Assembly: GCA_021798915.1 (NCBI GenBank)
Contig: JAJZBM010000005.1
Location: forward strand, 1 to 64,000
DNA from: Pseudomonadota bacterium
GTDB taxonomy: Bacteria > Pseudomonadota > Alphaproteobacteria > Acetobacterales > Acetobacteraceae
Direction: 5' to 3'
Length of the DNA: 64,000 nucleotides
The stretch's first letter is position 1; each line of letters opens with the position of its first letter. Position numbers and translations under genes: made by a program. This document shows, in pieces, positions 1-9,280 of the stretch. The notes under the pieces are model-generated. The model saw nothing but the letters and a program-made list of their open reading frames with translations, did no database searches and was not told the DNA's origin.

Positions 1-128
1 CCAGGGAGGATCCAGAAACTCACCGTCTGACCCCAGCAGATACGATTGTAGTGCCACTCCGCCTTTTGAAGCGGCGTAAGATCATGATAATACGTGCTTT
101 ATTTTCTGGGGTGCTAAATATGGGTTAG
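1..128 (+). other. Left-edge segment, no assigned gene
   Basis: On the plus strand one frame is open from base 3 to a TAG at 126-128, about 41 codons. It could be the tail of a gene that begins outside the window. I recognise no domain in it. It would converge on the MFS gene and overlap its stop by two bases. The stretch is visibly less GC-rich than what follows. Nothing else is supported here. Confidence 0.2.
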
Positions 129-1414
129 GCGATGGCCGGCGCGCGCCGGGTCCGCACGATGAGGGCTGCGAGCGAGGCGAGCAGGCAGGCAACGCCGGCG
201 GTATAGAAAGCCGGCAGATAGCTCGCCGTGAGGCTGCGTGAGAGGCCGCCGCCATAAGCCGCCACCGCCGCGCCCATCTGATGCGCCATGAACACCCAGC
301 CGAACACCATGCCGGCGCGCTCGCGCCCGAACGCGGCGCCGGAGAGTTTCACCGTCGGCGGCACCGTCGCCACCCAATCGAGCCCATAGAAAACCGCGAA
401 CAGCGACAGGCCGTAGAAGGAAAACGTCGAGGAGGGCAGCCAGAGCAGCGACAAGCCGCGCAACCCGTAATACCAGCCGAGCAGAAACCGGCTGTCGAAG
501 CGATCGCTGAGCCAGCCGGAGGCAACGGTGCCGATGAAATCGAACACCCCGATCACCGCCAGCATCGACGCCGCGGTGACCTCGGGTAGGCCAAAATCAT
601 GGCAGAGCGGAATGAAATGCGTCTGCACCAGACCATTGGTGGACAGCCCGCAAACGAAGAAGGTGAAAAACAGCATCCAGAAAATCGGTGAGGCGCTGGC
701 TTCAGACAGCGTCGCCAACGCCGCGCGGGCCGGATTGCCGAGCACCGGGCGCGGCGTCTCCACCACGCTTTCGCCATAGGCGGGAAGGCCGAGTTCACCC
801 GGATGATCACGCCCGAGCAGGAGCATCAGGAGACTGGCAAGGGCGCAGACCACCGCTGCCGGCAGCACCGCCGCGCGCCAGCCGAGATGGGTCGCGATGA
901 AGGCGCCGAAGGGCAGGAACAGCAATTGTCCGGTCGCGGTGCTCGCGGTCAAAAGCCCGATCACGAGGCCACGCCGGGCGACGAACCAGCGATTGGCGAC
1001 CGTCGCGCCCAGCACCACCGCCGTCATCCCGGTCCCAAGCCCGACCATCACCCCCCAGCCGAGCCAGATCTGCCAAAGCCGCGTTGCCATGGCGGCGAGC
1101 GCGAGCCCGGCGATGACCAGCACCAGCGCCGCGAACACCACCCGGCGGAGGCCGAAACGCTGGAGCAAGGCGGCAGCGAACGGCCCCATCAGGCCGTAGA
1201 GCAGCAGCCGGAGCGCGAGCGGCCCGGAGATCGCAGCGGCACTCCAGCCCATCGACTGTTCGAGCGGCACGATGAGCACGCCGGGAAGGCCCATCGCCGC
1301 AGCGGTCGCCAGCATGACGAGAAAGGTCAGCCCCGCCATCAGCCAGCCATAATGGACCCCCGCTTTCGCGAGGCGCCGCGCGAGCCAAGCCGCCATCGGC
1401 TCCGATCCCTTCAT
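125..1414 (-). CDS. MFS transporter, 12-TM type
   Basis: A 429-residue inner-membrane carrier of the major facilitator superfamily; the substrate cannot be told. Hydrophobic segments run through the whole protein, starting with a helix around residues 15-35. A charged loop (QRFGLRR) after the second or third helix fits the MFS loop 2-3 motif, and a central cytoplasmic loop contains RDHPGELGLP. The oxalate/formate antiporter-like or monocarboxylate-like branch is plausible from the N-terminal HYGW motif. The frame is open further upstream to 1573, but that would overlap the divergent glycosyltransferase at 1545, so the ATG at 1414 is preferred. A second ATG lies six codons inside. Confidence 0.85.
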   Translation of the reverse strand: MKGSEPMAAWLARRLAKAGVHYGWLMAGLTFLVMLATAAAMGLPGVLIVPLEQSMGWSAAAISGPLALRLLLYGLMGPFAAALLQRFGLRRVVFAALVLVIAGLALAAMATRLWQIWLGWGVMVGLGTGMTAVVLGATVANRWFVARRGLVIGLLTASTATGQLLFLPFGAFIATHLGWRAAVLPAAVVCALASLLMLLLGRDHPGELGLPAYGESVVETPRPVLGNPARAALATLSEASASPIFWMLFFTFFVCGLSTNGLVQTHFIPLCHDFGLPEVTAASMLAVIGVFDFIGTVASGWLSDRFDSRFLLGWYYGLRGLSLLWLPSSTFSFYGLSLFAVFYGLDWVATVPPTVKLSGAAFGRERAGMVFGWVFMAHQMGAAVAAYGGGLSRSLTASYLPAFYTAGVACLLASLAALIVRTRRAPAIA

Positions 1415-1544
1415 GCCAAAACGCGCCCGTGATGACCGTGGCGGCGTTGCGCTTGGCTTGGCAAGCAGAAAATGTCCGGCGGCGCGCATGGCAGGTTTTC
1501 TCCCGCCTGCTATCCTGGGCGACCAACGCACCGAGTGAACGCCC

Positions 1545-2405
1545 ATGCCGCCCAGGATCGCCGCCGTCACCATGGTCTATAACGAGCCGGATTTCCTGCC
1601 GCTCTGGTGCCGCCATTATGCCCGCCTGATCGGCGCCGCGCATTGCCACGTCATCGACCATGGCTCCGATGACGGCAGTACCGACTCACTCGGCGCGGTC
1701 AATCGCCTCCGCCTGCCGCGCTCGCCGCAGGACGATGCCCGCCGCGCCCGCTTCATCTCGCGCGTCTGCGCCGGTCTGCTGGAATGGTACGACTGGGTGA
1801 TCTACACCGATGTCGATGAACTGGTGATCCCCGACCCGCGGCTCTATCCCGATCTCGCCGCGTTTTGCGCCGGCGCGCGGGCCGAGGTGATCCACGCGAT
1901 CGGGCTCAATCTTCACCATCTGCCCGAGGAGCCGGCGCTGGATTTTGCGCGCCCCCTCGGGCCGCAGCGGCGCTGGGTGCGCTTCACCGGCGCGATGTGC
2001 AAGCCGGTGCTGATCCGCCGGGAGGTCGCCTGGGCGCCGGGGTTTCACGGCGCCGATGCGCCGGTTGCGTTCGCGCCGCTCTATCTCGTTCATCTGCGTT
2101 GGTGCGACCGCACGCTCGGCCTCCGCCGTCTCGCCAAGACCCGCGCCATGCCGTGGGCGGATGACGCCGCCGCGCCCTGGCAGCGGGCGCCGGACGATGC
2201 GTTCGAGGCGCTGTTTTCGGTGTTCGCCGCGATGCCGCGCCTGGAGGTGGTCGATTTCAGCCTCGCCGCCCCCCCGCTCGATGCGGCGCTCGCCGCCCTC
2301 CTCGCCACCGGAGAGGGGCGCGCCGGCCCCTATCCATTCGATCTCGATTTCAACATCGACGCCCTCTGGCCGTTGCCGGCGCGTCTTCGCGACGCGCTGC
2401 CCTGA
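1545..2405 (+). CDS. Glycosyltransferase family 2-like protein
   Basis: A 286-residue cytosolic protein resembling the Glyco_tranf_2_4 branch of GT-A glycosyltransferases. Seen: an N-terminal nucleotide-sugar binding strand with VYNEPDFLPLW (residues 11-21), the DHGSDDGSTD loop (38-47), and a DVDE metal-binding motif (89-92) following YDWVIYTD. The family transfers sugars from nucleotide donors to surface polysaccharide or lipid acceptors; the acceptor here is unknown because no other polysaccharide gene is adjacent. It diverges from the MFS gene and converges on livF, with only 24 bases between. Confidence 0.8.
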   Translation: MPPRIAAVTMVYNEPDFLPLWCRHYARLIGAAHCHVIDHGSDDGSTDSLGAVNRLRLPRSPQDDARRARFISRVCAGLLEWYDWVIYTDVDELVIPDPRLYPDLAAFCAGARAEVIHAIGLNLHHLPEEPALDFARPLGPQRRWVRFTGAMCKPVLIRREVAWAPGFHGADAPVAFAPLYLVHLRWCDRTLGLRRLAKTRAMPWADDAAAPWQRAPDDAFEALFSVFAAMPRLEVVDFSLAAPPLDAALAALLATGEGRAGPYPFDLDFNIDALWPLPARLRDALP

Positions 2406-2429
2406 GGCCGCTTCTATACCGAGCAGTAG

Positions 2430-3134
<705 letters not shown>

Positions 3135-3136
3135 CT

Positions 3137-3892
3137 TCAGTGCGCCCGCTGGCCGAGATAGACGCGCCGCACCTCGTCATTGGCGCGGATGTCATCAGGC
3201 GTGCCGATCGCCAGCACCTCGCCGTTATGGAGCACGAGGACGCGCTCGGCGATGCCCATCACCAGCTTCATCTTGTGTTCGACGAGAATGACGGTATGGG
3301 CGGGCACCAGGCCGGCGATCAGGGTCATCATCGCCTGGGTTTCCTCCGGGCTCATCCCTGCCGTCGGCTCATCGAGCAGGAGCAGGCGCGGGCGGCTCGC
3401 CAGCGCCAGCGCGATTTCGAGCGCCCGCTGTTCGCCATGGGCAAGACGCCCGGCGATCACACCCGCCCGGCCGCTGAGCCCGACCCGTTCGAGCAGCGCT
3501 TCGGCGCTAGCGGCGAATTGCGGGTAGGCGTTGCGCGAGCGCCAGAAATTCAACCGGATTTCACGCGCCTGCACCACCGCGCGGACATTCTCATGCACCG
3601 TGAGTTCGGGAAAGATTGAGGTGATCTGGAAGGATTTGGCGATCCCGAGAGTGGCGAAGCGATGTTGGGCAAGGCCGGTGATGTCGCGGCCCTCGAACCA
3701 AATCCGCCCCGCGCTCGGCGCCAGCGCGCCGGAGAGCAGGTTGAAATAGGTGCTTTTGCCGGCGCCGTTGGGGCCGATGATGGCAGTCAGCCGGCCGCGG
3801 TGGAATTCGCAACTGATGCCGGCGAGGGCCTGGAAGCGGCCGAAGGATTTGCCGACCTTCTCGGTGCGGAGAATGGCGGGATCCTCGTTCAT
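3137..3892 (-). CDS. livG: Branched-chain amino-acid-type ABC transporter ATPase LivG
   Basis: A 251-residue ATPase pairing with LivF. Seen: Walker A GPNGAGKST (40-48), a long insertion between Walker A and signature typical of LivG, the signature in the usual LivG form (LAHGEQR instead of LSGGQ), Walker B LLLLDEPTAG, and the C-terminal LivG/BraG tail. The ATG at 3892 overlaps the livM stop as ATGA, which fixes the start; the frame is open far upstream but inside livM. Confidence 0.92.
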   Translation of the reverse strand: MNEDPAILRTEKVGKSFGRFQALAGISCEFHRGRLTAIIGPNGAGKSTYFNLLSGALAPSAGRIWFEGRDITGLAQHRFATLGIAKSFQITSIFPELTVHENVRAVVQAREIRLNFWRSRNAYPQFAASAEALLERVGLSGRAGVIAGRLAHGEQRALEIALALASRPRLLLLDEPTAGMSPEETQAMMTLIAGLVPAHTVILVEHKMKLVMGIAERVLVLHNGEVLAIGTPDDIRANDEVRRVYLGQRAH

Positions 3893-4836
3893 GCCGGGCG
3901 CCACCGCGTCACCTGCCCCCAGAGGCCGCGCGGGAAGAACAGAACGCAGGCCATGAACACAAGACCGACCGGCAATTGCCAATGGCTCGAGATCAGGGCG
4001 ACGAGATTTTGCAGGAGGAGAAACACCAGCGCGCCAATGAAGGGGCCGAAAAACGTCCCCCTGCCGCCGAGGAGGCACATCATCACCACCATGCCGGACG
4101 TGCTGTAATCCAGTGTCTCGATCGGCACGATCGCGAGATGCAGCGCCTGCAACCCGCCGGCCAGGCCAGAGAACGCGCCCGAGAGCACGAAGGCCAGCAT
4201 CTTGACCGCGCGCACATCGACGCCGGAAGCGCGGGCGCGGGCCTCGTTCTCGCGCACCATCTCCATCACCGCGCCGAACGGTGAGGCGAGAAGGCGCGAC
4301 AGCGCCGCGAGCGCGAGCGCGACGATCGCCGCGATCACGAAATAGCGGGTCAGGGGATCGACGAAGTCGAGCGTGAGACCGAACAAATCGATTTTGGTGA
4401 GCACGATGCCGCGCAGGCCGTTTTCGCCGCCGGTCACGCCACTCGCCTGGTAGGCGAGGTAATAGACGCATTCGGCAAGCGCCAGCGTCACCATCGCGAA
4501 ATAGATGCCGCGGGTGCGGATCGCAAGCACGCCGATGATCCCGGCGATCGCCGCGCCAGCGACCAGCCCGAGCACCAGCGCGCCATACCACGGCAGACCA
4601 AGGCGAAGCAGCGCAAGCCCGGTCGCATAGGCGCCGCCGCCGAACAATGCCGCGTGACCGAAAGACAGGAGGCCGACATAGCCGTAGACGAGATTGAACC
4701 CGACCGCGAACAGGCCGTCGATCAGGACGTTGACGGCGGTTGCACGAAACGGCAGGAGAAATGGCAATACGAGCAGAAACAGCGCGGCGAGCAGCGCGCG
4801 ATGGCCGGCGGCGCGGGTGAGGAAGGCCGCGCTCAA
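3889..4836 (-). CDS. livM: Branched-chain amino-acid-type ABC transporter permease LivM
   Basis: A 315-residue inner-membrane permease. A hydrophobic N-terminus follows the start, and the family box GxNGLRGI appears after VTGGE. The C-terminal half carries EARARASGVDV, the cytoplasmic coupling loop that contacts the ATPases, and several further helices. No ATG or GTG suits the start. A TTG at 4836 overlaps the livH stop (TTGA), which is the likely initiation by translational coupling. The open frame continues upstream only inside livH. Confidence 0.88.
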   Translation of the reverse strand: MSAAFLTRAAGHRALLAALFLLVLPFLLPFRATAVNVLIDGLFAVGFNLVYGYVGLLSFGHAALFGGGAYATGLALLRLGLPWYGALVLGLVAGAAIAGIIGVLAIRTRGIYFAMVTLALAECVYYLAYQASGVTGGENGLRGIVLTKIDLFGLTLDFVDPLTRYFVIAAIVALALAALSRLLASPFGAVMEMVRENEARARASGVDVRAVKMLAFVLSGAFSGLAGGLQALHLAIVPIETLDYSTSGMVVMMCLLGGRGTFFGPFIGALVFLLLQNLVALISSHWQLPVGLVFMACVLFFPRGLWGQVTRWRPA

Positions 4837-5726
4837 CTCATCAACCCGGCGCGGCCGAAAAACCCTTGCGGCCGGATCAGCAGCACCACCGCCATCAGGA
4901 CGAAGATCGCAACATCGCCGGCCTCGGGCGCGAACAACGCGGTGAGCGAGACGATGACGCCGACCAGCAATCCGGCGAGGATGGCGCCGGCGAGCGAGCC
5001 CATGCCGCCGACCACGGTGACGACGAAGGCGTCCGCTAGAATGGCGTTGCCCATCTCCGGGCTCACCCCCTGCAAGGGGGCGGCGAGCAGCCCGGCGAGC
5101 CCGGCGATCGCGGTGCCGAGCCCGAACACCAGGCGCCAGACGCGCCCGGTATCGACGCCGAGCACGCGCATGATCTCGGGATCGCGGGCGCCGGCGCGGA
5201 TGATCAGGCCGAGCCGCGTGCGTTCGAGAAACAGCCACAGCAGAACCAGGATCGCGACCGTCATCGCGATCACGAACAGGCGGTAGAGCGGGAAATAGCC
5301 GATACCGATATCGACCGCGCCGGCGAGCGCATCGGGGGTATCGAATGGCAGCCCCTGGGTTCCGGCGAAAATACGGATCAGCTCGACGAGGACATAAGCG
5401 AGCCCGAAGGTGAGCAGCAGCGGATCGTCGATCCCGCGGCCGTAGAGATGGCGCACCAGCCCCCATTCCACCGCCATGCCGAGGAGCCCGGTCACGATCG
5501 GCACGGCGAGAAGGGCCAGCCAGAAATTGCCGCCGAGGGTGAGCACCAGAAACCCGGCATAGGCGCCGAGCGCGAAAAACGCGCCATGGGCGAAATTGAC
5601 CACCGTCAGCATGCCGAAAATCAACGACATGCCGATCGCGAGCAGGACATAGACCGCGCCCAGCGCGAGCCCGGTGAAGATCTGCAGGGCGAGGAGGTCG
5701 AGAGAAAGCCCAGCCATCCCCGGCAC
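4833..5726 (-). CDS. livH: Branched-chain amino-acid-type ABC transporter permease LivH
   Basis: A 297-residue multi-helix permease. The conserved LivH segment GMSLIFGMLTVVNFAHG is at about residues 32-48. The coupling loop carries ERTRLGLIIRAGARDPEIM, and a GGMGSLAGA motif lies in the C-terminal half. It pairs with LivM to form the pore. A GTG at 5726 abuts the livK stop; an ATG three codons inside (5717) is an alternative start. Confidence 0.9.
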   Translation of the reverse strand: MPGMAGLSLDLLALQIFTGLALGAVYVLLAIGMSLIFGMLTVVNFAHGAFFALGAYAGFLVLTLGGNFWLALLAVPIVTGLLGMAVEWGLVRHLYGRGIDDPLLLTFGLAYVLVELIRIFAGTQGLPFDTPDALAGAVDIGIGYFPLYRLFVIAMTVAILVLLWLFLERTRLGLIIRAGARDPEIMRVLGVDTGRVWRLVFGLGTAIAGLAGLLAAPLQGVSPEMGNAILADAFVVTVVGGMGSLAGAILAGLLVGVIVSLTALFAPEAGDVAIFVLMAVVLLIRPQGFFGRAGLMS

Positions 5727-6956
5727 TCAGCCGAGGCCCTCTTCTGCGCAGGTTTTCAGCAAATCTTCCTGCCCCGGCACGGTCGCGAGGACGGTGAAGA
5801 CGTCGTCGGGCACGCTGCCATTGGCTTTCGATTCGATGATGAACACCGCCTGCACCGACTGATGGTCGCAGGTGCGATAGACTTGCGGCCCCTTATAGAA
5901 ATCGTATTTCATGCCGGCGAGCGCGGCTGCAACCTTGGCGGTTTCGGTGCCGCCCGCCTTGGCAGCGGCGGTCAACACCGCGCGCACGCCGCTATAGCCG
6001 AGCGCGCCGTAATCGGAAGGCAAGTGTCCGTCATAGGCTTTGCGAAAGCGGTCATTGAACGCCTTGGCGCTCGCGACCTCGTTCTCGATGCCCCAGTAAT
6101 AGGAGGTGCCGCCGAGCACGCCGGCGAAAGCCTGTGCGCCACCGGCGAGGCGCGCCGTCTGGAGCAGGATCGGGGCGACGATATGGGTCATGCGTTTGAG
6201 GCCCGAATCATGCGCCTGCTTGACGAAAATCTGCTGATCGCGCCCGAAATTGCACAGAAACACGATATCCGGCCGCAAGGCCTGCAGCCGCGGCATCAGC
6301 GTCGAGAAATCGCGGGTGCCGATCGGCATTTTGATTTCCGCCAGCTCCTCGGCGCCCATCGTCGCCCCGACGGCGCGGAATCCGGCCACCATCTCATGGC
6401 CATAAGCGTAATCGGCGGCGACATAGGCGCAGCGCTTGCCGAGCTTTTCGAACGCATAGCGTCCGACCGCGGCCGCCGTCATATGCGGGGTCATCGCCTC
6501 GTGAAACGTGGTCGGGCCCCAATCCGGGCTGTTCACGATCTGGTCGGACTGGCTGATCGAATTATATAGCACGCCGCGCTGTTTGGTGACCGTGTTGACG
6601 GCGAGCTGCACCGAGGCGGACAGGCTGCCGACGATGAAATCGACCCGGTCCTTCTCGATCAGCTCGATCGCCCGTGTTGCCGCCTCGCCGGGGTCGAGCT
6701 TGTCGTCACGCACCAAAAGCTCGGCCCGCCGTCCGCCGAGGCCGCCGGCTTGGTTGAATTCGGCGATGGCGAGCTGGGCCGCCCGTACCTGATCGGCGGC
6801 CTCGCTCGCGTAGGGTCCGGTGATCGGCACCGGGAAGCCGATGCGGATCGGCGTCTCTTCGGCGCCGCGCGTTGCGAACGGCGCTCCCGCCGCCAGCATC
6901 GCCGCGGCCCGCAACACCCCTCGCCGTCCCATGCGGCGGCCGTGTTCGGCTGACAT
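5727..6956 (-). CDS. livK: ABC transporter substrate-binding protein (LivK-like)
   Basis: A 409-residue periplasmic binding protein (Peripla_BP_6 fold) that delivers ligand to LivHM. The first 32 residues form a signal peptide with a twin-arginine-like GRRGVLRAA followed by a hydrophobic stretch and TRGAEE. The mature part begins with IRIGFPVPITGPYA, the typical start of the fold, and includes LDPGEAATRAIELI and a long C-terminal lobe. A GGGGGAGA ribosome site precedes the ATG at 6956. Ligand unknown; neighbours suggest a hydroxy or sugar acid. Confidence 0.88.
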   Translation of the reverse strand: MSAEHGRRMGRRGVLRAAAMLAAGAPFATRGAEETPIRIGFPVPITGPYASEAADQVRAAQLAIAEFNQAGGLGGRRAELLVRDDKLDPGEAATRAIELIEKDRVDFIVGSLSASVQLAVNTVTKQRGVLYNSISQSDQIVNSPDWGPTTFHEAMTPHMTAAAVGRYAFEKLGKRCAYVAADYAYGHEMVAGFRAVGATMGAEELAEIKMPIGTRDFSTLMPRLQALRPDIVFLCNFGRDQQIFVKQAHDSGLKRMTHIVAPILLQTARLAGGAQAFAGVLGGTSYYWGIENEVASAKAFNDRFRKAYDGHLPSDYGALGYSGVRAVLTAAAKAGGTETAKVAAALAGMKYDFYKGPQVYRTCDHQSVQAVFIIESKANGSVPDDVFTVLATVPGQEDLLKTCAEEGLG

Positions 6957-7045
6957 CGTCGTCTCCCCCTCGTTTTTTGGCCATGGTTTCTTGGGAACGC
7001 ACTCTATCGGAGCGAGTGCGCCGGGCACAAGGGCGGCCGCTGCGG

Positions 7046-8431
7046 TCAGTTGAGGAAGATTTTGCCCGGATTCAAAATGCCGTTCGGATCGAGCGCGGTT
7101 TTCAACGACCGCATCACCGCGAGCGCCTCGGCGCCGTGTTCGGCTTCCAGGAATTCGCGCTTGCCAATGCCGACCCCGTGCTCGCCGCTGCATGAGCCGC
7201 CGAGCGCCAGCGCCCGGCCGACGATCTGGCGATCGAGCGCCCAGGCGCGCGCCAGGGCGTCCGGGTCGTTTTTCGGGATCAGAATCACGGTATGGAAATT
7301 GCCGTCGCCGACATGGCCGACGATCGGCGCGGTGAGGCCGGAGGCGAGAATATCCGCCTTGGCGCCGAGCACCGCCTCGGCGAGGCGGGAGATCGGCACG
7401 ATGGCGTCGGTGGTCACGCCGAAATACCCGGGCTTGAGCGCAAGCCCCGCCCAATAGAGGTCGTGGCGCGCTTTCCAGAGATGCGCCCGCTCCTCCTCGG
7501 CGACCGCCCAGCGAAACGCCGCGCCGCCGTTCTCGCCCGCGATCGCCTCGGCGAGTTCCGCCTGCTCGCGCACCCCGGCATGGCTGCCGTGGAACTCGAA
7601 AAACAGGGTCGGACGCAAGGCAAGGCCGGAGAGTTTGGAATAGGCGATCGCCGCCCCGATCGCCTCGTCATCGAGCAATTCGATGCGGGCGACCGGAATC
7701 CCGGACTGGATGATCGCGATCACGCTCGCGACGGCGCCGGCGAGATCGTCGAACTGGCAAACCGCCGCCGCCATCGCTTCCGGAATGCCGGAGAGCTTGA
7801 GCGTGATTTCGGTGATGACGCCGAGCGTCCCCTCCGAGCCGATGAAGAGCCGCGTCAGATCATAGCCGGTCGCCGATTTGCGGACGCGCCCGCCGGTCTG
7901 GATCACCCGCCCATCGGCCAGCGCGACGGTGAGGCCGAGGGTGTTTTCACGGATGGTGCCATAGCGCACCGCGTTGGTGCCCGAGGCGCGCGTCGCGCAC
8001 ATGCCGCCGAGCGTGCATTCGCTGCCCGGATCGACCGGGAAAAACATCCCCTGGTCACGCAGATGGGCGTTCAATTGCTGGCGCGTGACGCCGGCCTCGA
8101 CGCGGCAGTCGAGATCGGCCTGGTTGACCTCGAGAATGGTCTTCATGCGCGAAAGATCGAGCGAGATGCCGCCGCGCACCGGCGTCACATGGCCTTCGAG
8201 CGAGGTGCCGGCGCCGAACGGCACGACAGGGACGCGCGCCGCATTGCAAAGCGCGAGCAGCCGCGCCGCCTCCGCGGTGGTTTCGATGAACGCGACGGCA
8301 TCGGGGAGGACCGGCGGGTTGGTGTCCTCGCCATGGGCGTGCTGCTCGCGGAGTGCCGTGTTGCGCGAAAGACGCGGGCCGAGAAACGCTTCGGCGTCAC
8401 GGATGACCCGGCTGATCGCGGCTTCGCTCAT
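7046..8431 (-). CDS. FAD-linked 2-hydroxyacid dehydrogenase (D-lactate dehydrogenase/GlcD family)
   Basis: A 461-residue flavoprotein of the vanillyl-alcohol-oxidase fold. Seen: the FAD PP-loop VVPFGAGTSLEGH (68-80), followed by the second pyrophosphate segment PGSECTLGGMCATRASGTNAV, IGSEGTLGVITE, and the C-terminal GEHGVGIGK with DPNGILNPGKIF. These match the D-lactate dehydrogenase (cytochrome)/GlcD group, which oxidises a D-2-hydroxyacid to a 2-oxoacid and passes electrons to the respiratory chain. It lies 89 bases upstream of livK on the same strand, so co-transcription with the importer is possible. It diverges from the aldolase/dehydratase pair. Confidence 0.85.
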   Translation of the reverse strand: MSEAAISRVIRDAEAFLGPRLSRNTALREQHAHGEDTNPPVLPDAVAFIETTAEAARLLALCNAARVPVVPFGAGTSLEGHVTPVRGGISLDLSRMKTILEVNQADLDCRVEAGVTRQQLNAHLRDQGMFFPVDPGSECTLGGMCATRASGTNAVRYGTIRENTLGLTVALADGRVIQTGGRVRKSATGYDLTRLFIGSEGTLGVITEITLKLSGIPEAMAAAVCQFDDLAGAVASVIAIIQSGIPVARIELLDDEAIGAAIAYSKLSGLALRPTLFFEFHGSHAGVREQAELAEAIAGENGGAAFRWAVAEEERAHLWKARHDLYWAGLALKPGYFGVTTDAIVPISRLAEAVLGAKADILASGLTAPIVGHVGDGNFHTVILIPKNDPDALARAWALDRQIVGRALALGGSCSGEHGVGIGKREFLEAEHGAEALAVMRSLKTALDPNGILNPGKIFLN

Positions 8432-8453
8432 GGATTTTCACCCTTTCGTTGAA

Positions 8454-8482
8454 TTGACGCCATCCGGGCGCGAGCCTAGCCT
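8454..8482 (+). promoter_or_regulatory. Candidate promoter for the aldolase/dehydratase genes
   Basis: TTGACG (8454-8459), a 17-base spacer, then TAGCCT (8477-8482). It lies in the 74-base divergent gap, and a GGAGG ribosome site precedes the aldolase ATG at 8506. The -35 is good; the -10 matches only partly. Confidence 0.4.
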
Positions 8483-8505
8483 TTCCCGAGACGGAGGAAA
8501 ACAGC

Positions 8506-9273
8506 ATGGCGAACCGGTTGAAAGAGCAGTGGCGGCAAGGCAAGGCGACGGTCAATGGCTGGCTCGCCATTCCCTCGGCGTTCTCGGCCGAGGTGATGGC
8601 GCAGGCGGGCTGGGACAGCGTCACCGTCGATCTCCAGCACGGCGTGCAGGATTATCTCTCGATGATCGCCTGTTTCCAGGCGATGGAGAAACATCCGCCG
8701 CTGCCCATGGTGCGGGTGCCGTGGAACGAGCCGGGGATCATCGGCAAAGTGCTCGATGGCGGCGCCTATGGCGTCATCTGCCCGATGATCAACACCGCGG
8801 ACGAAGCCCGCGCCTTCATCCGCGCCGCCAAATACCCGCCTCAGGGGGCGCGCAGCAACGGCCCGATCCGCGCCGCCCCCTATGGCGTGCAGAGTCCCTA
8901 TCAGGCGACCGCCAATCAGGAAACGCTCTGCATCCCGATGATCGAGACCCGCGAGGCGCTCGATAATCTGGAGGCGATTCTCGACGTGCCAGGCATCGAT
9001 GCGATCTATATCGGGCCGAGCGATCTCGGCTTCTCGCTCGGCATGACGCCGAAACTCGACCGGGAAGAGCCCGAAATCCTCAAAATCTACGAGCGCCTGA
9101 TCCGTGAGACCGAAAAGCGCGGCATTTTCGCCGGGCTCCATAATCTGAGCCCCGCCTATGCCCGCCGCATGATCGGCATGGGGTTCAAGATGGTCACCAT
9201 CGCCAATGATTCGGGCCTGATGTTCCAGGCGGCGCGCGCGGCGGTTCTGGCTGTGCGGGACAACACGCAGTGA
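8506..9273 (+). CDS. HpcH/HpaI family aldolase (GarL-like)
   Basis: A 255-residue class II, metal-dependent aldolase with the phosphoenolpyruvate-mutase-like barrel. Seen: the catalytic base region VDLQHG (His45), metal ligands in PMIETREAL (Glu147) and IGPSDLG (Asp173), and the substrate loop PPQGARSNGP. The family splits 2-keto-3-deoxy sugar acids or 2,4-dihydroxyhept-2-enedioate to pyruvate and an aldehyde. Because it sits seven bases before a SAF-UxaA dehydratase, a GarD-GarL-type route (hexarate dehydration, then aldol cleavage) is the best guess. The substrate is inferred only from context. Confidence 0.85.
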   Translation: MANRLKEQWRQGKATVNGWLAIPSAFSAEVMAQAGWDSVTVDLQHGVQDYLSMIACFQAMEKHPPLPMVRVPWNEPGIIGKVLDGGAYGVICPMINTADEARAFIRAAKYPPQGARSNGPIRAAPYGVQSPYQATANQETLCIPMIETREALDNLEAILDVPGIDAIYIGPSDLGFSLGMTPKLDREEPEILKIYERLIRETEKRGIFAGLHNLSPAYARRMIGMGFKMVTIANDSGLMFQAARAAVLAVRDNTQ

Positions 9274-9280
9274 GGCCACG

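Noticed and set aside
1-124. Insertion-sequence remnant at the left edge
   Set aside because: Lower GC raised the suspicion, but there is no terminal inverted repeat, transposase motif or target duplication in view.
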